DNA from: Chloroflexota bacterium
GTDB lineage: Bacteria > Chloroflexota > Anaerolineae > Aggregatilineales > Phototrophicaceae
Direction: 5' to 3'
Length of the DNA: 38,720 nucleotides
Assembly (NCBI GenBank): GCA_026709625.1
Contig: JAPOSR010000024.1
Span: 1 to 38,720, forward strand
Within the stretch, counting starts at the first letter, position 1, and every line of letters begins with the position of its first letter. Positions 8,059 through 15,221 of this stretch are shown here, piece after piece. The position numbers and the translations under genes are program-made. The notes under the pieces were generated by a model. The model was not told the origin of the DNA. It saw only the letters and a program-made list of their open reading frames with translations, and did not search any database.

Positions 8059-9123
8059 TCACAGTATACTCAGCGGATTGTCGGGGTCTATATTCTCGTC
8101 AAAAGGCAGGTGGCGAACGACATTGGTCACCTGGTAGACTGCGCCCAGCCAGTTGTTAAAAATGGCTTTGGCGGTGTCGCCCCAGGTGTTGTCCAAATGG
8201 GGCAGGAACTGCTCTTCGGGGAAGTCGGGCAAGGGAGCGCCGCTTTCTAGGGACAGCTGGGCGCGGGCGAGGTAGCGCTCAGCGATTTCGCGGGCTGCCA
8301 GCGGAAAGTAATTGTCCGGGTAGGGTGGCTGGGCATTGGCTCCGTTCAGATAGCCCAGCAAGTCGCGCTTGTATTCCTTGAGCAAGCTGTTGATGTCGTA
8401 TTCGGGATGCCCCTGGAAGTATACCATGCGCAGTTGATCGGGGCTGACCGCCATGTGCACATCGCCACTGAGGCTTTGGATCAACACGGTCAAGCCAGCC
8501 GCTTCGACCTGCGCGCGGCTGATGTCGTTCCAGCGCGAATGCGGCACATCAAAGCGCGTGTTGATTTCGCGCAGCAGCGGATGATTGGGCTCGGTTACGC
8601 GGTGCTCAAACACGCCCCACTTTTTGTCGAGTCGTTTGACGCGTTCGGCTGCGTGCAGGTGTTTCAACAGCGCGTGCGTGGCCAAGCAGCTGCACAAGGT
8701 CGAGGTCACATGCTGGCGCGCCCAGCCGATCACTTCAGTCAAGGGCTGCCAAAAAGCTTCTTGGTCGAGGCTGGGGTTGGCGACATTGGCACCGGTGATG
8801 ATCAACGCGTCCAATCCCGCTTGTTTGACCTGCTCAAATGTCGTGTAATAGCGGTCGATATAGGCTTGCGTAGCGGCGCTGCGGCTCAAGCCGGGCACAG
8901 AAAAGACATGCACATAAAATTGGGCGATCTGGTTGCAGTTGCCGACCAGACGCATGAACTGGCGCTCGGTGATCTGCAAGGCGGCATCAGGCATCATATT
9001 CAGCAAACCGATATGCAGCTCGCGGATATCCTGGCTCAGCGCGCGGCGCAGTGTCAGGACTTCTTGTCCGCGTTGGCGCAGGCGCTTGAAGCTGGGCAAG
9101 GGCGTATGGGCGACCAAGGGCAT
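8059..9123 (-). CDS. metA: Homoserine O-succinyltransferase (MetA family, long form)
   Basis: A 354-residue MetA-family enzyme, which acylates homoserine at the entry to methionine synthesis. The catalytic Cys is C146 in TSTLCSCLATHA (aligning with E. coli Cys142), and the His-Glu pair is H239/E241 in YFQGHPEYD. At the position that separates succinyl- from acetyl-CoA users (Gly versus Glu in TGA-x-x-[GE]) this protein has Ala115 in TGANVANPSL, a small residue, so succinyl-CoA is the more likely donor (inference). It is about 45 residues longer than E. coli MetA, mostly at the C-terminus. The start ATG 9123 matches the family N-terminus MPLVAHTPLPSF. It lies 64 bases after the SDR gene, probably the last gene of the ndk-tlpA-SDR-metA run. 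Confidence 0.93.
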   Translation of the reverse strand: MPLVAHTPLPSFKRLRQRGQEVLTLRRALSQDIRELHIGLLNMMPDAALQITERQFMRLVGNCNQIAQFYVHVFSVPGLSRSAATQAYIDRYYTTFEQVKQAGLDALIITGANVANPSLDQEAFWQPLTEVIGWARQHVTSTLCSCLATHALLKHLHAAERVKRLDKKWGVFEHRVTEPNHPLLREINTRFDVPHSRWNDISRAQVEAAGLTVLIQSLSGDVHMAVSPDQLRMVYFQGHPEYDINSLLKEYKRDLLGYLNGANAQPPYPDNYFPLAAREIAERYLARAQLSLESGAPLPDFPEEQFLPHLDNTWGDTAKAIFNNWLGAVYQVTNVVRHLPFDENIDPDNPLSIL

Positions 9124-9187
9124 AAGCCACTCCGCAGATAGAATGCAAGGCTGTTTGGCAGCAGTATAACAGATGCCCGCGCCTGGC

Positions 9188-9940
9188 TCAGCGCAGGTGT
9201 TCGCCAGCGTTGACTTGCAGCAAGGTGCCGGTGATATGGTCTTCGCGGCACAGGAAGGCCACCGCGCGCGCCACATCGTCTGGCGAGCCGGTCTTCTGCA
9301 GAACGCTGCGCTGTCCGACGCGAGCCCAATCTTCATCGCTGATCTTGCGCCCGGCTGTTTTCATGACGGGCCCAGGCGCGATGGCATTGACGCGAATGGC
9401 GGGGCCCAGCGAAAGCGCGCTAACCTGCGTCAGCATCCACAGTGCCGACTTGCTGATGCCATGATGTGGATATTTTTGCCAGGGAGCATTCGCGCCAGCA
9501 TCGCAGATATTGATGATAACGCCGCCTGGCAGGGCATTCTGCGCCATCAGGCGCGCCGCATGCTGCGTGACCAAAAAAGGCGCACGCAGATTCACCGCCA
9601 TGGTCAGGTCCCAGTCCGCCTGCGACACCTCCAGCAGTTGCCGCGCTTGAAAGATGGCGGCGTTGTTGACCACGATATCCAGCCGCCCGAAACGGTCGCT
9701 TAGCTCCGCAAACAGCGCTTCGATCTCGGCGGGCTGAGCAAGGTCAGCGCGGACGCTGTGCGCTGACACGCCGCTGGACTTGATTTCGCGGACGGCATCG
9801 CGCGTTAGTTCGGCGCCGGCGCTGTGATAGTGCACGAGGATGTCTGCGCCCTGCCGCGCGAGCTCGACTGCGATCGCCCGCCCGACACGATGCGCCGCGC
9901 CAGTAACCAAAGCCACTTTGTTGTTCAAGTTGACTTGCAT
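9188..9940 (-). CDS. SDR oxidoreductase, pteridine-reductase-like, altered active site
   Basis: A 250-residue classical short-chain dehydrogenase/reductase. The nucleotide motif TGAAHRVG (13-20) and NNAA (92-95) are intact; the R in place of the second Gly follows NADPH-preferring pteridine reductases (PTR1/FolM-like). The active site is unusual: the usual Ser is D147 (NICDAGA), as in PTR1, but the YxxxK motif reads HGISK, so His160 stands where Tyr should be, with K164 kept. The codon is CAT, one transition from TAT. Either the enzyme uses His, the nearby Y157 substitutes, or activity has changed. The start is supported by AAAGG nine bases upstream. It lies 15 bases downstream of the tlpA-like gene, so likely the same operon. 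Confidence 0.85.
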   Translation of the reverse strand: MQVNLNNKVALVTGAAHRVGRAIAVELARQGADILVHYHSAGAELTRDAVREIKSSGVSAHSVRADLAQPAEIEALFAELSDRFGRLDIVVNNAAIFQARQLLEVSQADWDLTMAVNLRAPFLVTQHAARLMAQNALPGGVIINICDAGANAPWQKYPHHGISKSALWMLTQVSALSLGPAIRVNAIAPGPVMKTAGRKISDEDWARVGQRSVLQKTGSPDDVARAVAFLCREDHITGTLLQVNAGEHLR

Positions 9941-9955
9941 GCCAGCGCCTTTCGC

Positions 9956-10534
9956 CTAGTTCGCCTGTTGCAGCGCATCCAGGTAGATGCTCATTTCATC
10001 AAAACTCATCTCGCCCAGTTTCATGTGCCGCACTGTGCCTTCGCCATCGATGACAAAAGTAGTCGGCAGGTTTTGCACGCCATAATCGCTTTTGACAACC
10101 TGGTTGATATCCAGCGCCACGGGCAGATCTTGCAAGCCGATTTCGCGCAAGAAACCTTCGACCTGCGCGCCCGTTTCGCCCAGGTTGATCGTGAGCAGGG
10201 CGGGGCCAGTTGGGTCGGCGCTGTGCTCGGCGGCGAATTCAGCCAGAGCGGGCAGCTCGCGGACACAAGGCGCGCACCAGGTCGCCCAGAAATTCAAGAA
10301 AAGCGGACGCCCGGCATAGTCGCCCGGAGAAACCACCGCCATGCCATCGAGCCGCGGCAGTTGAAAGTCGGACGCGGAAAAGTCGAGCACGCTGCGCGGC
10401 GGAGCAGGAATGAAAGTAGGGGCGGTGGCGCTTGGTCGGATCTCCAGCGCGAGCATCATCAGCGCCACAAGAATCGCCAGCAGCGGCAGAATCAACAAAA
10501 TCAGCATGGTTGGGGCGGGACTATGCTTCGCCAT
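9956..10534 (-). CDS. TlpA/ResA-like membrane-anchored thioredoxin
   Basis: A 192-residue protein with an N-terminal membrane anchor (residues about 9-30, LILLILPLLAILVALMM) followed by a thioredoxin-fold domain. The redox motif is WCAPC in FLNFWATWCAPCVRELP, and the cis-proline loop is LPTTFVIDGEG. This is the TlpA/ResA arrangement: an extracytoplasmic thiol-disulfide reductant acting on cytochrome c apoproteins or other cysteine proteins. No cytochrome-maturation gene is in the window, so its partner is unknown. It sits 29 bases after ndk and 15 bases before the SDR gene, which points to a shared transcript. Confidence 0.88.
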   Translation of the reverse strand: MAKHSPAPTMLILLILPLLAILVALMMLALEIRPSATAPTFIPAPPRSVLDFSASDFQLPRLDGMAVVSPGDYAGRPLFLNFWATWCAPCVRELPALAEFAAEHSADPTGPALLTINLGETGAQVEGFLREIGLQDLPVALDINQVVKSDYGVQNLPTTFVIDGEGTVRHMKLGEMSFDEMSIYLDALQQAN

Positions 10535-10563
10535 TCGCGATACCTTGCCCTGTTTAGAACTGC

Positions 10564-11016
10564 CTACTCAAACACCCAGCCATCTACACTCCGCGGCCAG
10601 GCGCTGCACAATTCACTGTCCGCAAAGAAGTTTGCCACTTCGACCTCGCCATTTTCGGCGCTGTCGCTGCCATGCACGAGGTTGCGCCCGATCTCGAGCC
10701 CATAGTCGCCGCGAATGGTGCCGGCCGCTGCCGCCGATGGCTTGGTCGCGCCGATCGTCATGCGCGCCGCTGATACAGCATCTGTGCCTTCCAGAGCTAT
10801 CACAACCACTGGCGCCGAGGTGATGTAGTCCACCAGCCCGCCGAAGAAGGGGCGTTCGCGGTGGACAGCATAATGCCGCTCGGCCAAGTCGCGCGAGATT
10901 TGCAGCAGTTTCATGCCGATGATTTTCAGCCCGCGCTGTTCAAACCGTTTGATGACTTCGCCAGCCAGGCCGCGCTGCATGGCATCGGGTTTGACAATGA
11001 TCAGTGTGCGTTCCAA
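10564..11016 (-). CDS. ndk: Nucleoside diphosphate kinase
   Basis: A 150-residue NDK, the usual family length. It transfers the gamma-phosphate between nucleoside tri- and diphosphates through a phosphohistidine, here the His in RNLVHGSDS near the C-terminus. The N-terminal ERTLIIVKPDA block and the ERPFF loop are also present. The homologous region begins right after a TTG codon at 11014-11016 preceded by AAAGG; no ATG is available nearby, so a TTG start is called. First gene of the ndk-tlpA-SDR-metA run, with a divergent promoter region shared with the GDP-fucose synthase gene. Confidence 0.93.
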   Translation of the reverse strand: MERTLIIVKPDAMQRGLAGEVIKRFEQRGLKIIGMKLLQISRDLAERHYAVHRERPFFGGLVDYITSAPVVVIALEGTDAVSAARMTIGATKPSAAAAGTIRGDYGLEIGRNLVHGSDSAENGEVEVANFFADSELCSAWPRSVDGWVFE

Positions 11017-11058
11017 GAGATTGCCTTTCTGCCGCTGTAGATGCTGTGATGCTCGCCT

Positions 11059-11087
11059 ATCATACTGGCGCGCTGGCGAAATGTGTA
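11059..11087 (-). promoter_or_regulatory. Candidate ndk promoter
   Basis: On the minus strand TACACA and TATGAT (the -10 is at 11059-11064) are separated by 17 bases, a sigma70-like arrangement with 4/6 and 5/6 matches. The predicted start of transcription is about 35 bases before the TTG start of ndk. No promoter activity can be shown from sequence alone. Confidence 0.45.
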
Positions 11088-11119
11088 TGCGCAGCCTGCC
11101 ACATCGCCGCATGCTCTGC

Positions 11120-11125
11120 TATGAT
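11120..11125 (+). promoter_or_regulatory. Candidate extended -10 for the GDP-fucose synthase gene
   Basis: TATGAT at 11120-11125 is preceded by TGC, giving an extended -10 element 26 bases ahead of the start codon. No good -35 is visible. It would fire away from the ndk promoter. Confidence 0.35.
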
Positions 11126-11151
11126 GCGCGGCGCAGGGAAAGGAATGAAGC

Positions 11152-12111
11152 ATGAGCGCGGATTTCTGGGCAGACCAGGTCGTCATTGTTACAGGCGGCG
11201 CTGGGTTTTTGGGGCGGCATGTCGTCGCCGAGTTACATGCGCGGGGCGTGGCGCAGGTCATCATTGTCCGCAGCGCCGAGTATGACCTGCGCCAGCAAGC
11301 CGCGGTCGCGCAGTTGTTTGCAGACCACCCCGCCGCGAGCATGGTCATTCACCTGGCAGCCAATGTCGGTGGCATCGGCATCAACCGCGAACACCCTGGC
11401 TTGTTCTTCTATGAGAATTTGATGATGGGCACATTGATGCTGGAATATGCTCGGCGCGCTGGCGTGGGCAAATTCGTGGGCATCGGCACGATTTGCAGCT
11501 ATCCCAAGTTCGCGCCCATCCCCTTCCGCGAAAGCGATCTCTGGAATGGGTATCCTGAAGAAACCAACGCGCCGTATGGCTTGGCGAAAAAGATGCTGTT
11601 GGTGCAAAGCCAGGCTTACCGGCAGGAATACGGCTACAACGCGATTCATCTGCTGCCGGTCAACCTGTATGGACCGCGCGACAAGTTCGACTTGCGCGCC
11701 TCGCATGTCATTCCCGCTGTCATCCGCAAGATGGTCGAGGCGCAAGCAAGCGGCGCTTTTGGCGTGACACTGTTTGGCGATGGCAGCCCGACGCGCGAGT
11801 TCCTCTTCGTGCGCGACGCAGCCGAGGGCATCGTGCTGGCGGCGCAGCGCTACAACGGCACCGAACCAGTCAACCTGGGCAGCGCCTGCGAAATCAGCAT
11901 CCGCGACCTGGTGACGACGATTGCAGAAGAAGTCGGCTACTGCGGCGAACTGCATTGGGACACCAGCAAACCCAATGGCCAGCCACGCCGCAAGCTGGAT
12001 GTAGTGCGCGCCGAGCGAGAATTTGGATTTGTGGCGCGCACCGACTTCCGCGCTGGCTTGCGCGAGACGATAGCCTGGTATCGGGCAAATCGCAGCCTGG
12101 CGGACAGCTAA
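11152..12111 (+). CDS. fcl: GDP-L-fucose synthase (NAD-dependent epimerase/reductase)
   Basis: A 319-residue extended SDR. The Rossmann motif GGAGFLG is near the N-terminus; [16 protein letters not shown], the catalytic GTICSYPK with YGLAKK (YxxxK), [12 protein letters not shown] and the late [10 protein letters not shown] block are all diagnostic of GDP-4-keto-6-deoxymannose 3,5-epimerase-4-reductase. It makes GDP-L-fucose for surface glycans. No GDP-mannose 4,6-dehydratase (gmd) partner is adjacent, so the substrate must come from elsewhere in the genome. The start is supported by AGGGAAAGGAATGAAGC upstream. A dispersed repeat follows the gene. Confidence 0.92.
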   Translation: MSADFWADQVVIVTGGAGFLGRHVVAELHARGVAQVIIVRSAEYDLRQQAAVAQLFADHPAASMVIHLAANVGGIGINREHPGLFFYENLMMGTLMLEYARRAGVGKFVGIGTICSYPKFAPIPFRESDLWNGYPEETNAPYGLAKKMLLVQSQAYRQEYGYNAIHLLPVNLYGPRDKFDLRASHVIPAVIRKMVEAQASGAFGVTLFGDGSPTREFLFVRDAAEGIVLAAQRYNGTEPVNLGSACEISIRDLVTTIAEEVGYCGELHWDTSKPNGQPRRKLDVVRAEREFGFVARTDFRAGLRETIAWYRANRSLADS

Positions 12112-12177
12112 GGCAGCGGCGAAAAAACGAATATCCCACTGCCAGGTGTCAGTTGCGGAGTGGCGAATCGGCTGGAT

Positions 12178-12324
12178 ACGCGTTGCTTTGCCCCCCACCC
12201 CAAAAACGAGGGAGGGGCTACCATGCTGCGGAGGCGCTGGAAAGCCTCCTCTTCTCTCGTTCTGGGGGTAAGGAGCCGGGGATGTGGGCTTGGTTGCCGC
12301 ATCCACGCAACTAGCCACTCCCCC
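12178..12324 (+). repeat. Dispersed intergenic repeat, copy 1
   Basis: About 147 bases between fcl and yajC. It opens with a C-rich block (CCCCCCACCCCAAAAACGAG), shares GGGCTACCATGCTGCGGAGG with copy 2, then continues CTCGTTCTGGGGG and ends in CCACTCCCCC. CCCCA...AACGAG and CTCGTT...TGGGG pair as an imperfect inverted repeat, so it can fold into a hairpin. No open frame or terminal duplication is evident. The rest of the 295-base gap between fcl and yajC holds only the yajC promoter. Confidence 0.85.
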
Positions 12325-12337
12325 AAATGATGCGGTC

Positions 12338-12366
12338 TGGATAAGCCCGACATTCGCCACTATACT
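12338..12366 (+). promoter_or_regulatory. Candidate promoter of yajC-secD-secF
   Basis: TGGATA (12338-12343) and TATACT (12361-12366) with a 17-base spacer, 40 bases before the yajC start. The -35 matches 4 of 6 consensus positions and the -10 5 of 6. Confidence 0.45.
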
Positions 12367-12406
12367 ACGGAGCGATCTGCGGTTGTAACGATGAACAAAG
12401 GCAGCC

Positions 12407-12757
12407 ATGCCAGAATTCGTGCTCGTCTTTGCAGTGCTTTCGCTGGCGCTGGGTGGCTATTGGGCGCTGGTCATCTTCCCCAAGCAGCGCGCCTTCCAGC
12501 ACAAGCAGAAAATCGTGCGCGCCTTGCATGTGGGCGATGAGGTCGTCACCTATGGCGGCATCGTCGGCGTGATCATGGATATTGATGTGGCGGCTGGCGT
12601 GTCGAGTATCGAGATCGCCCCTGGCGTGCGCATCAAGCTGCTGACAGCCGCCCTGCAGCAGGTCTATGACCCACAGGCCATTGCCGAAAGCGCCACCCGC
12701 GGCGCCGGCGGCCTCGACAGCCAGACGCCGCCCGGCGAGGAAGGCGAAAAAACATGA
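12407..12757 (+). CDS. yajC: YajC, preprotein translocase auxiliary subunit
   Basis: A 116-residue protein with one N-terminal membrane helix (residues about 3-25) and the YajC cytoplasmic domain, recognised by FPKQRAFQHKQKIVRALHVG and GDEVVTYGGIVGVIMDI. YajC binds SecD-SecF at the Sec translocon. The acidic, glycine-rich tail is variable in the family. Its stop overlaps the secD start in an ATGA arrangement (12754-12757), and secF follows, the standard yajC-secD-secF order. Confidence 0.93.
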   Translation: MPEFVLVFAVLSLALGGYWALVIFPKQRAFQHKQKIVRALHVGDEVVTYGGIVGVIMDIDVAAGVSSIEIAPGVRIKLLTAALQQVYDPQAIAESATRGAGGLDSQTPPGEEGEKT

Positions 12758-14250
12758 GCGGACACAGCCGCTGGCTACTCTTCATCGTCATACTCAGCGC
12801 CTTTTGCATCTGGGTGGCGACGCCGCCCGAGAGCAAGGGCGTGGACGCCGCTGCCTGCGCCGCTGCCGATGATGCTGTGCGCTCCACATTGAAGTGCGAT
12901 GAAAATCTGCTAGTCGATCTCAATGGCGATGGCTCGCCCGAATTTGCGCTCAATATTACCCAGAGCCTGGGCTTGGATCTGGTTGGCGGCTTGCGCGTCT
13001 TGCTGCAAGCCGACATCGCCGCCGACAGCTTCTCCGCCGACGATCTGGGCGAAACAGCCAACAATGTCTCGCGGCGCGTCAATGCGCTGGGCTTGACCGA
13101 AGCGACTGTGCAGGTGCAGGGGCGCGACCGCATCCTGGTCGAGCTGCCGGGCGTGCGCGATCCACAGCAAGCCATCGCCACCATCCAGCAGACCGCCTTG
13201 TTGGAATTTGTGGATTTCGGCGGACTCGGCGGCCAAAGCTATGAGCTGGTAGGCAGCGAGATCGTAACCAGCGAACAGGTCGAGATGCGCCGCAACGCCG
13301 CTGTGCCCGAAGACGAGGAAGACCCGCTGGCCGCGCGCCGCGCGCACCCAGTGACTGGCTTGCCATTCCGCACTGTGATGACAGGCGCTGGTCTGCAAGC
13401 GGCCAGCGCTGTGCTCGCCCCGCCCCAAGGCACGGGCGGTCCTGAATGGATGATTAATTTTGAGATCAAAGAAGAGTTCCAGCCAGTTTTCGGCGGCTTC
13501 ACAGCCGAACGAATCGGCCAGCCCATGGCGATTGTGCTGGATGCCGAAGTGCTGTCCGCGCCGGTCATCCAGGCGCAGCTGAGCAGCGGCGGCGTCATCA
13601 CCGGCCAGTTCACCGAAGACGAAGCCAACACCCTGGCTTTGCAGCTGCGTTCGGGCGCGCTGCCGATCCCCTTGCGCATCGAAAGCACCCAAGAAGTCGG
13701 CGCGACGTTGGGGCAAGAATCAGTGCGGCTGAGCGTGCAGGCTGGCGTCATCGGCGTGTTGGTCGTCTTGGCATTCATGCTGATTTATTATCGGCTGCCG
13801 GGCTTGGCTGCCGATCTGGCGCTGGTCGTTTTCATCTTTTTGAATATCGCTGTGTTCAAGCTGCTGCCGGTCACTTTGACATTGCCAGCCATCACTGGCT
13901 TTCTGATATCAATTGGCACGGCGGTAGATGGCAACATTCTGATCTTCGAGCGCATCAAAGAAGAATTGCGGGCGGGCTTGGCGCTCGAAGCGGCGCTGGA
14001 AGCCGGCTTCGACCGCGCCTGGACATCTATCCGCGACAGCAATTTGTCGACCATCATCATCTGCGGCATCCTGTTTCTCTTTGGGCAGACGCCAGGCGCA
14101 AGTATCGTAGCAGGTTTCGCGGTGACGCTGGCGATCGGGCTGATGCTCAACTTGTTCACCGCTGTCATCGTAACGCGCACCTTCCTGTACACCCTTGTGG
14201 GGCTCTTTCGCAGCCGCATCGAGGGCAGCCGCGCGCTGCTGGGCGCTTGA
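12754..14250 (+). CDS. secD: Protein translocase subunit SecD
   Basis: A 498-residue SecD. After the first helix (about residues 6-24) comes the periplasmic P1 region with LGLDLVGGLRVLL (the conserved LGLDLxGG), then the domain with LVELPGVRDPQQA, and six membrane helices in the C-terminal part. VDGNILIFERIKEELRAG is the SecD version of the conserved helix-4 motif. With SecF it uses the proton motive force to complete protein export. Translationally coupled to yajC and 15 bases before secF. The length is normal for a separate SecD (not a SecDF fusion). Confidence 0.95.
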   Translation: MSGHSRWLLFIVILSAFCIWVATPPESKGVDAAACAAADDAVRSTLKCDENLLVDLNGDGSPEFALNITQSLGLDLVGGLRVLLQADIAADSFSADDLGETANNVSRRVNALGLTEATVQVQGRDRILVELPGVRDPQQAIATIQQTALLEFVDFGGLGGQSYELVGSEIVTSEQVEMRRNAAVPEDEEDPLAARRAHPVTGLPFRTVMTGAGLQAASAVLAPPQGTGGPEWMINFEIKEEFQPVFGGFTAERIGQPMAIVLDAEVLSAPVIQAQLSSGGVITGQFTEDEANTLALQLRSGALPIPLRIESTQEVGATLGQESVRLSVQAGVIGVLVVLAFMLIYYRLPGLAADLALVVFIFLNIAVFKLLPVTLTLPAITGFLISIGTAVDGNILIFERIKEELRAGLALEAALEAGFDRAWTSIRDSNLSTIIICGILFLFGQTPGASIVAGFAVTLAIGLMLNLFTAVIVTRTFLYTLVGLFRSRIEGSRALLGA

Positions 14251-14265
14251 GAGGGGTCGGCCGAC

Positions 14266-15219
14266 ATGTTCAATATCGTTCAAAAGCGCCGTTGGTATTT
14301 TCTTCTGTCAGCGCTTGTCATCGTGCCCGGCTTGGCGGTCATGCTTTATTCAACCATTACGACTGGCGCGCCTTTCCGCCTGAGCATCGACTTTTTGGGC
14401 GGCAGCATCTATGAGCTGAAGTTTGAGAGCGCTGGCGCGAGCGAAGATGGCATACGCCGCGTCTTCACAGAGTTTGGCGATGACAACATCATCATCCAGC
14501 AGATCGGCGGCGCAGGAGAATTTCGCTGGTCGGTGCGGGCGGGTTTTCATGAAGTGGCGAAGACCAATGATATTTTGACGAATCTCGGCGAGCTCGCGCC
14601 GATTGACCGCGACAGCTTCGGCATAGAAACAGTCTCAGCCACCATCGGCGGCGAAGTGACACGCTCGGCATTGGCGGCTGTAGCGGTGGGCGCGCTGGTG
14701 ATCACCGGCTTCATCGTAATCGCCTTCCGCCAGGTGCCCAAAGCCATTCGCTATGGCCTTTGCGCCATCGCCGCTATGATCCACGACATCCTGGTTGTGA
14801 TGGGCGTGATGTCGCTCTTGGGCTTGCTGCTAGGCTGGGAGATCGACGCGTTGTTCTTGACGGCGGTGCTGACGGTGGTGGGCTTTTCTGTGCAAGATTC
14901 CATCGTCGTCTTCGACCGCATCCGCGAAAATATCCCCAAGCACCTGGGCGAACCCTACGAAACAATCGTCAACCGCAGCATCTGGGAGACCATCCATCGC
15001 TCGCTGGCTACGCAGCTGAATGCCTTCTTCATCATGATCGCCATCCTGCTCTTCGGCGGCGAAACAGTCAAGCAATTTATCGCGATCTTGTTTATCGGCT
15101 TGTTGAGCGGCACTTATTCATCGATCTTCACCGCGGTGCCGCTGCTGGTGGCATGGGAAAAAGGCGAGCTGCCCTTCATCGGCAGCCGCGTTGATGCAAC
15201 TGCTGGCGAAGCAGCCTAA
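14266..15219 (+). CDS. secF: Protein translocase subunit SecF
   Basis: A 317-residue SecF. The N-terminal helix is followed by RLSIDFLGGSIYELKF (the family's IDFxGG) and a C-terminal six-helix unit with VVGFSVQDSIVVFDRIREN, the SecF signature. It forms the heterodimer with SecD. The stop at 15217-15219 lies two bases from the stop of the convergent purH gene. The start has GAGGGG upstream at a normal distance. Confidence 0.95.
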   Translation: MFNIVQKRRWYFLLSALVIVPGLAVMLYSTITTGAPFRLSIDFLGGSIYELKFESAGASEDGIRRVFTEFGDDNIIIQQIGGAGEFRWSVRAGFHEVAKTNDILTNLGELAPIDRDSFGIETVSATIGGEVTRSALAAVAVGALVITGFIVIAFRQVPKAIRYGLCAIAAMIHDILVVMGVMSLLGLLLGWEIDALFLTAVLTVVGFSVQDSIVVFDRIRENIPKHLGEPYETIVNRSIWETIHRSLATQLNAFFIMIAILLFGGETVKQFIAILFIGLLSGTYSSIFTAVPLLVAWEKGELPFIGSRVDATAGEAA

Positions 15220-15221
15220 GG

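Noticed and set aside
12112..12406. Insertion sequence or transposase gene at the repeat copies
   Set aside because: No open frame in the repeats encodes transposase-like sequence and no target duplications are evident.
11233..12408. Long open frame on the minus strand over the GDP-fucose synthase gene (391 codons)
   Set aside because: It is antisense to a well-identified gene, has biased composition (A, R, H, Q rich) typical of shadow frames in GC-rich DNA, and shows no family motif.
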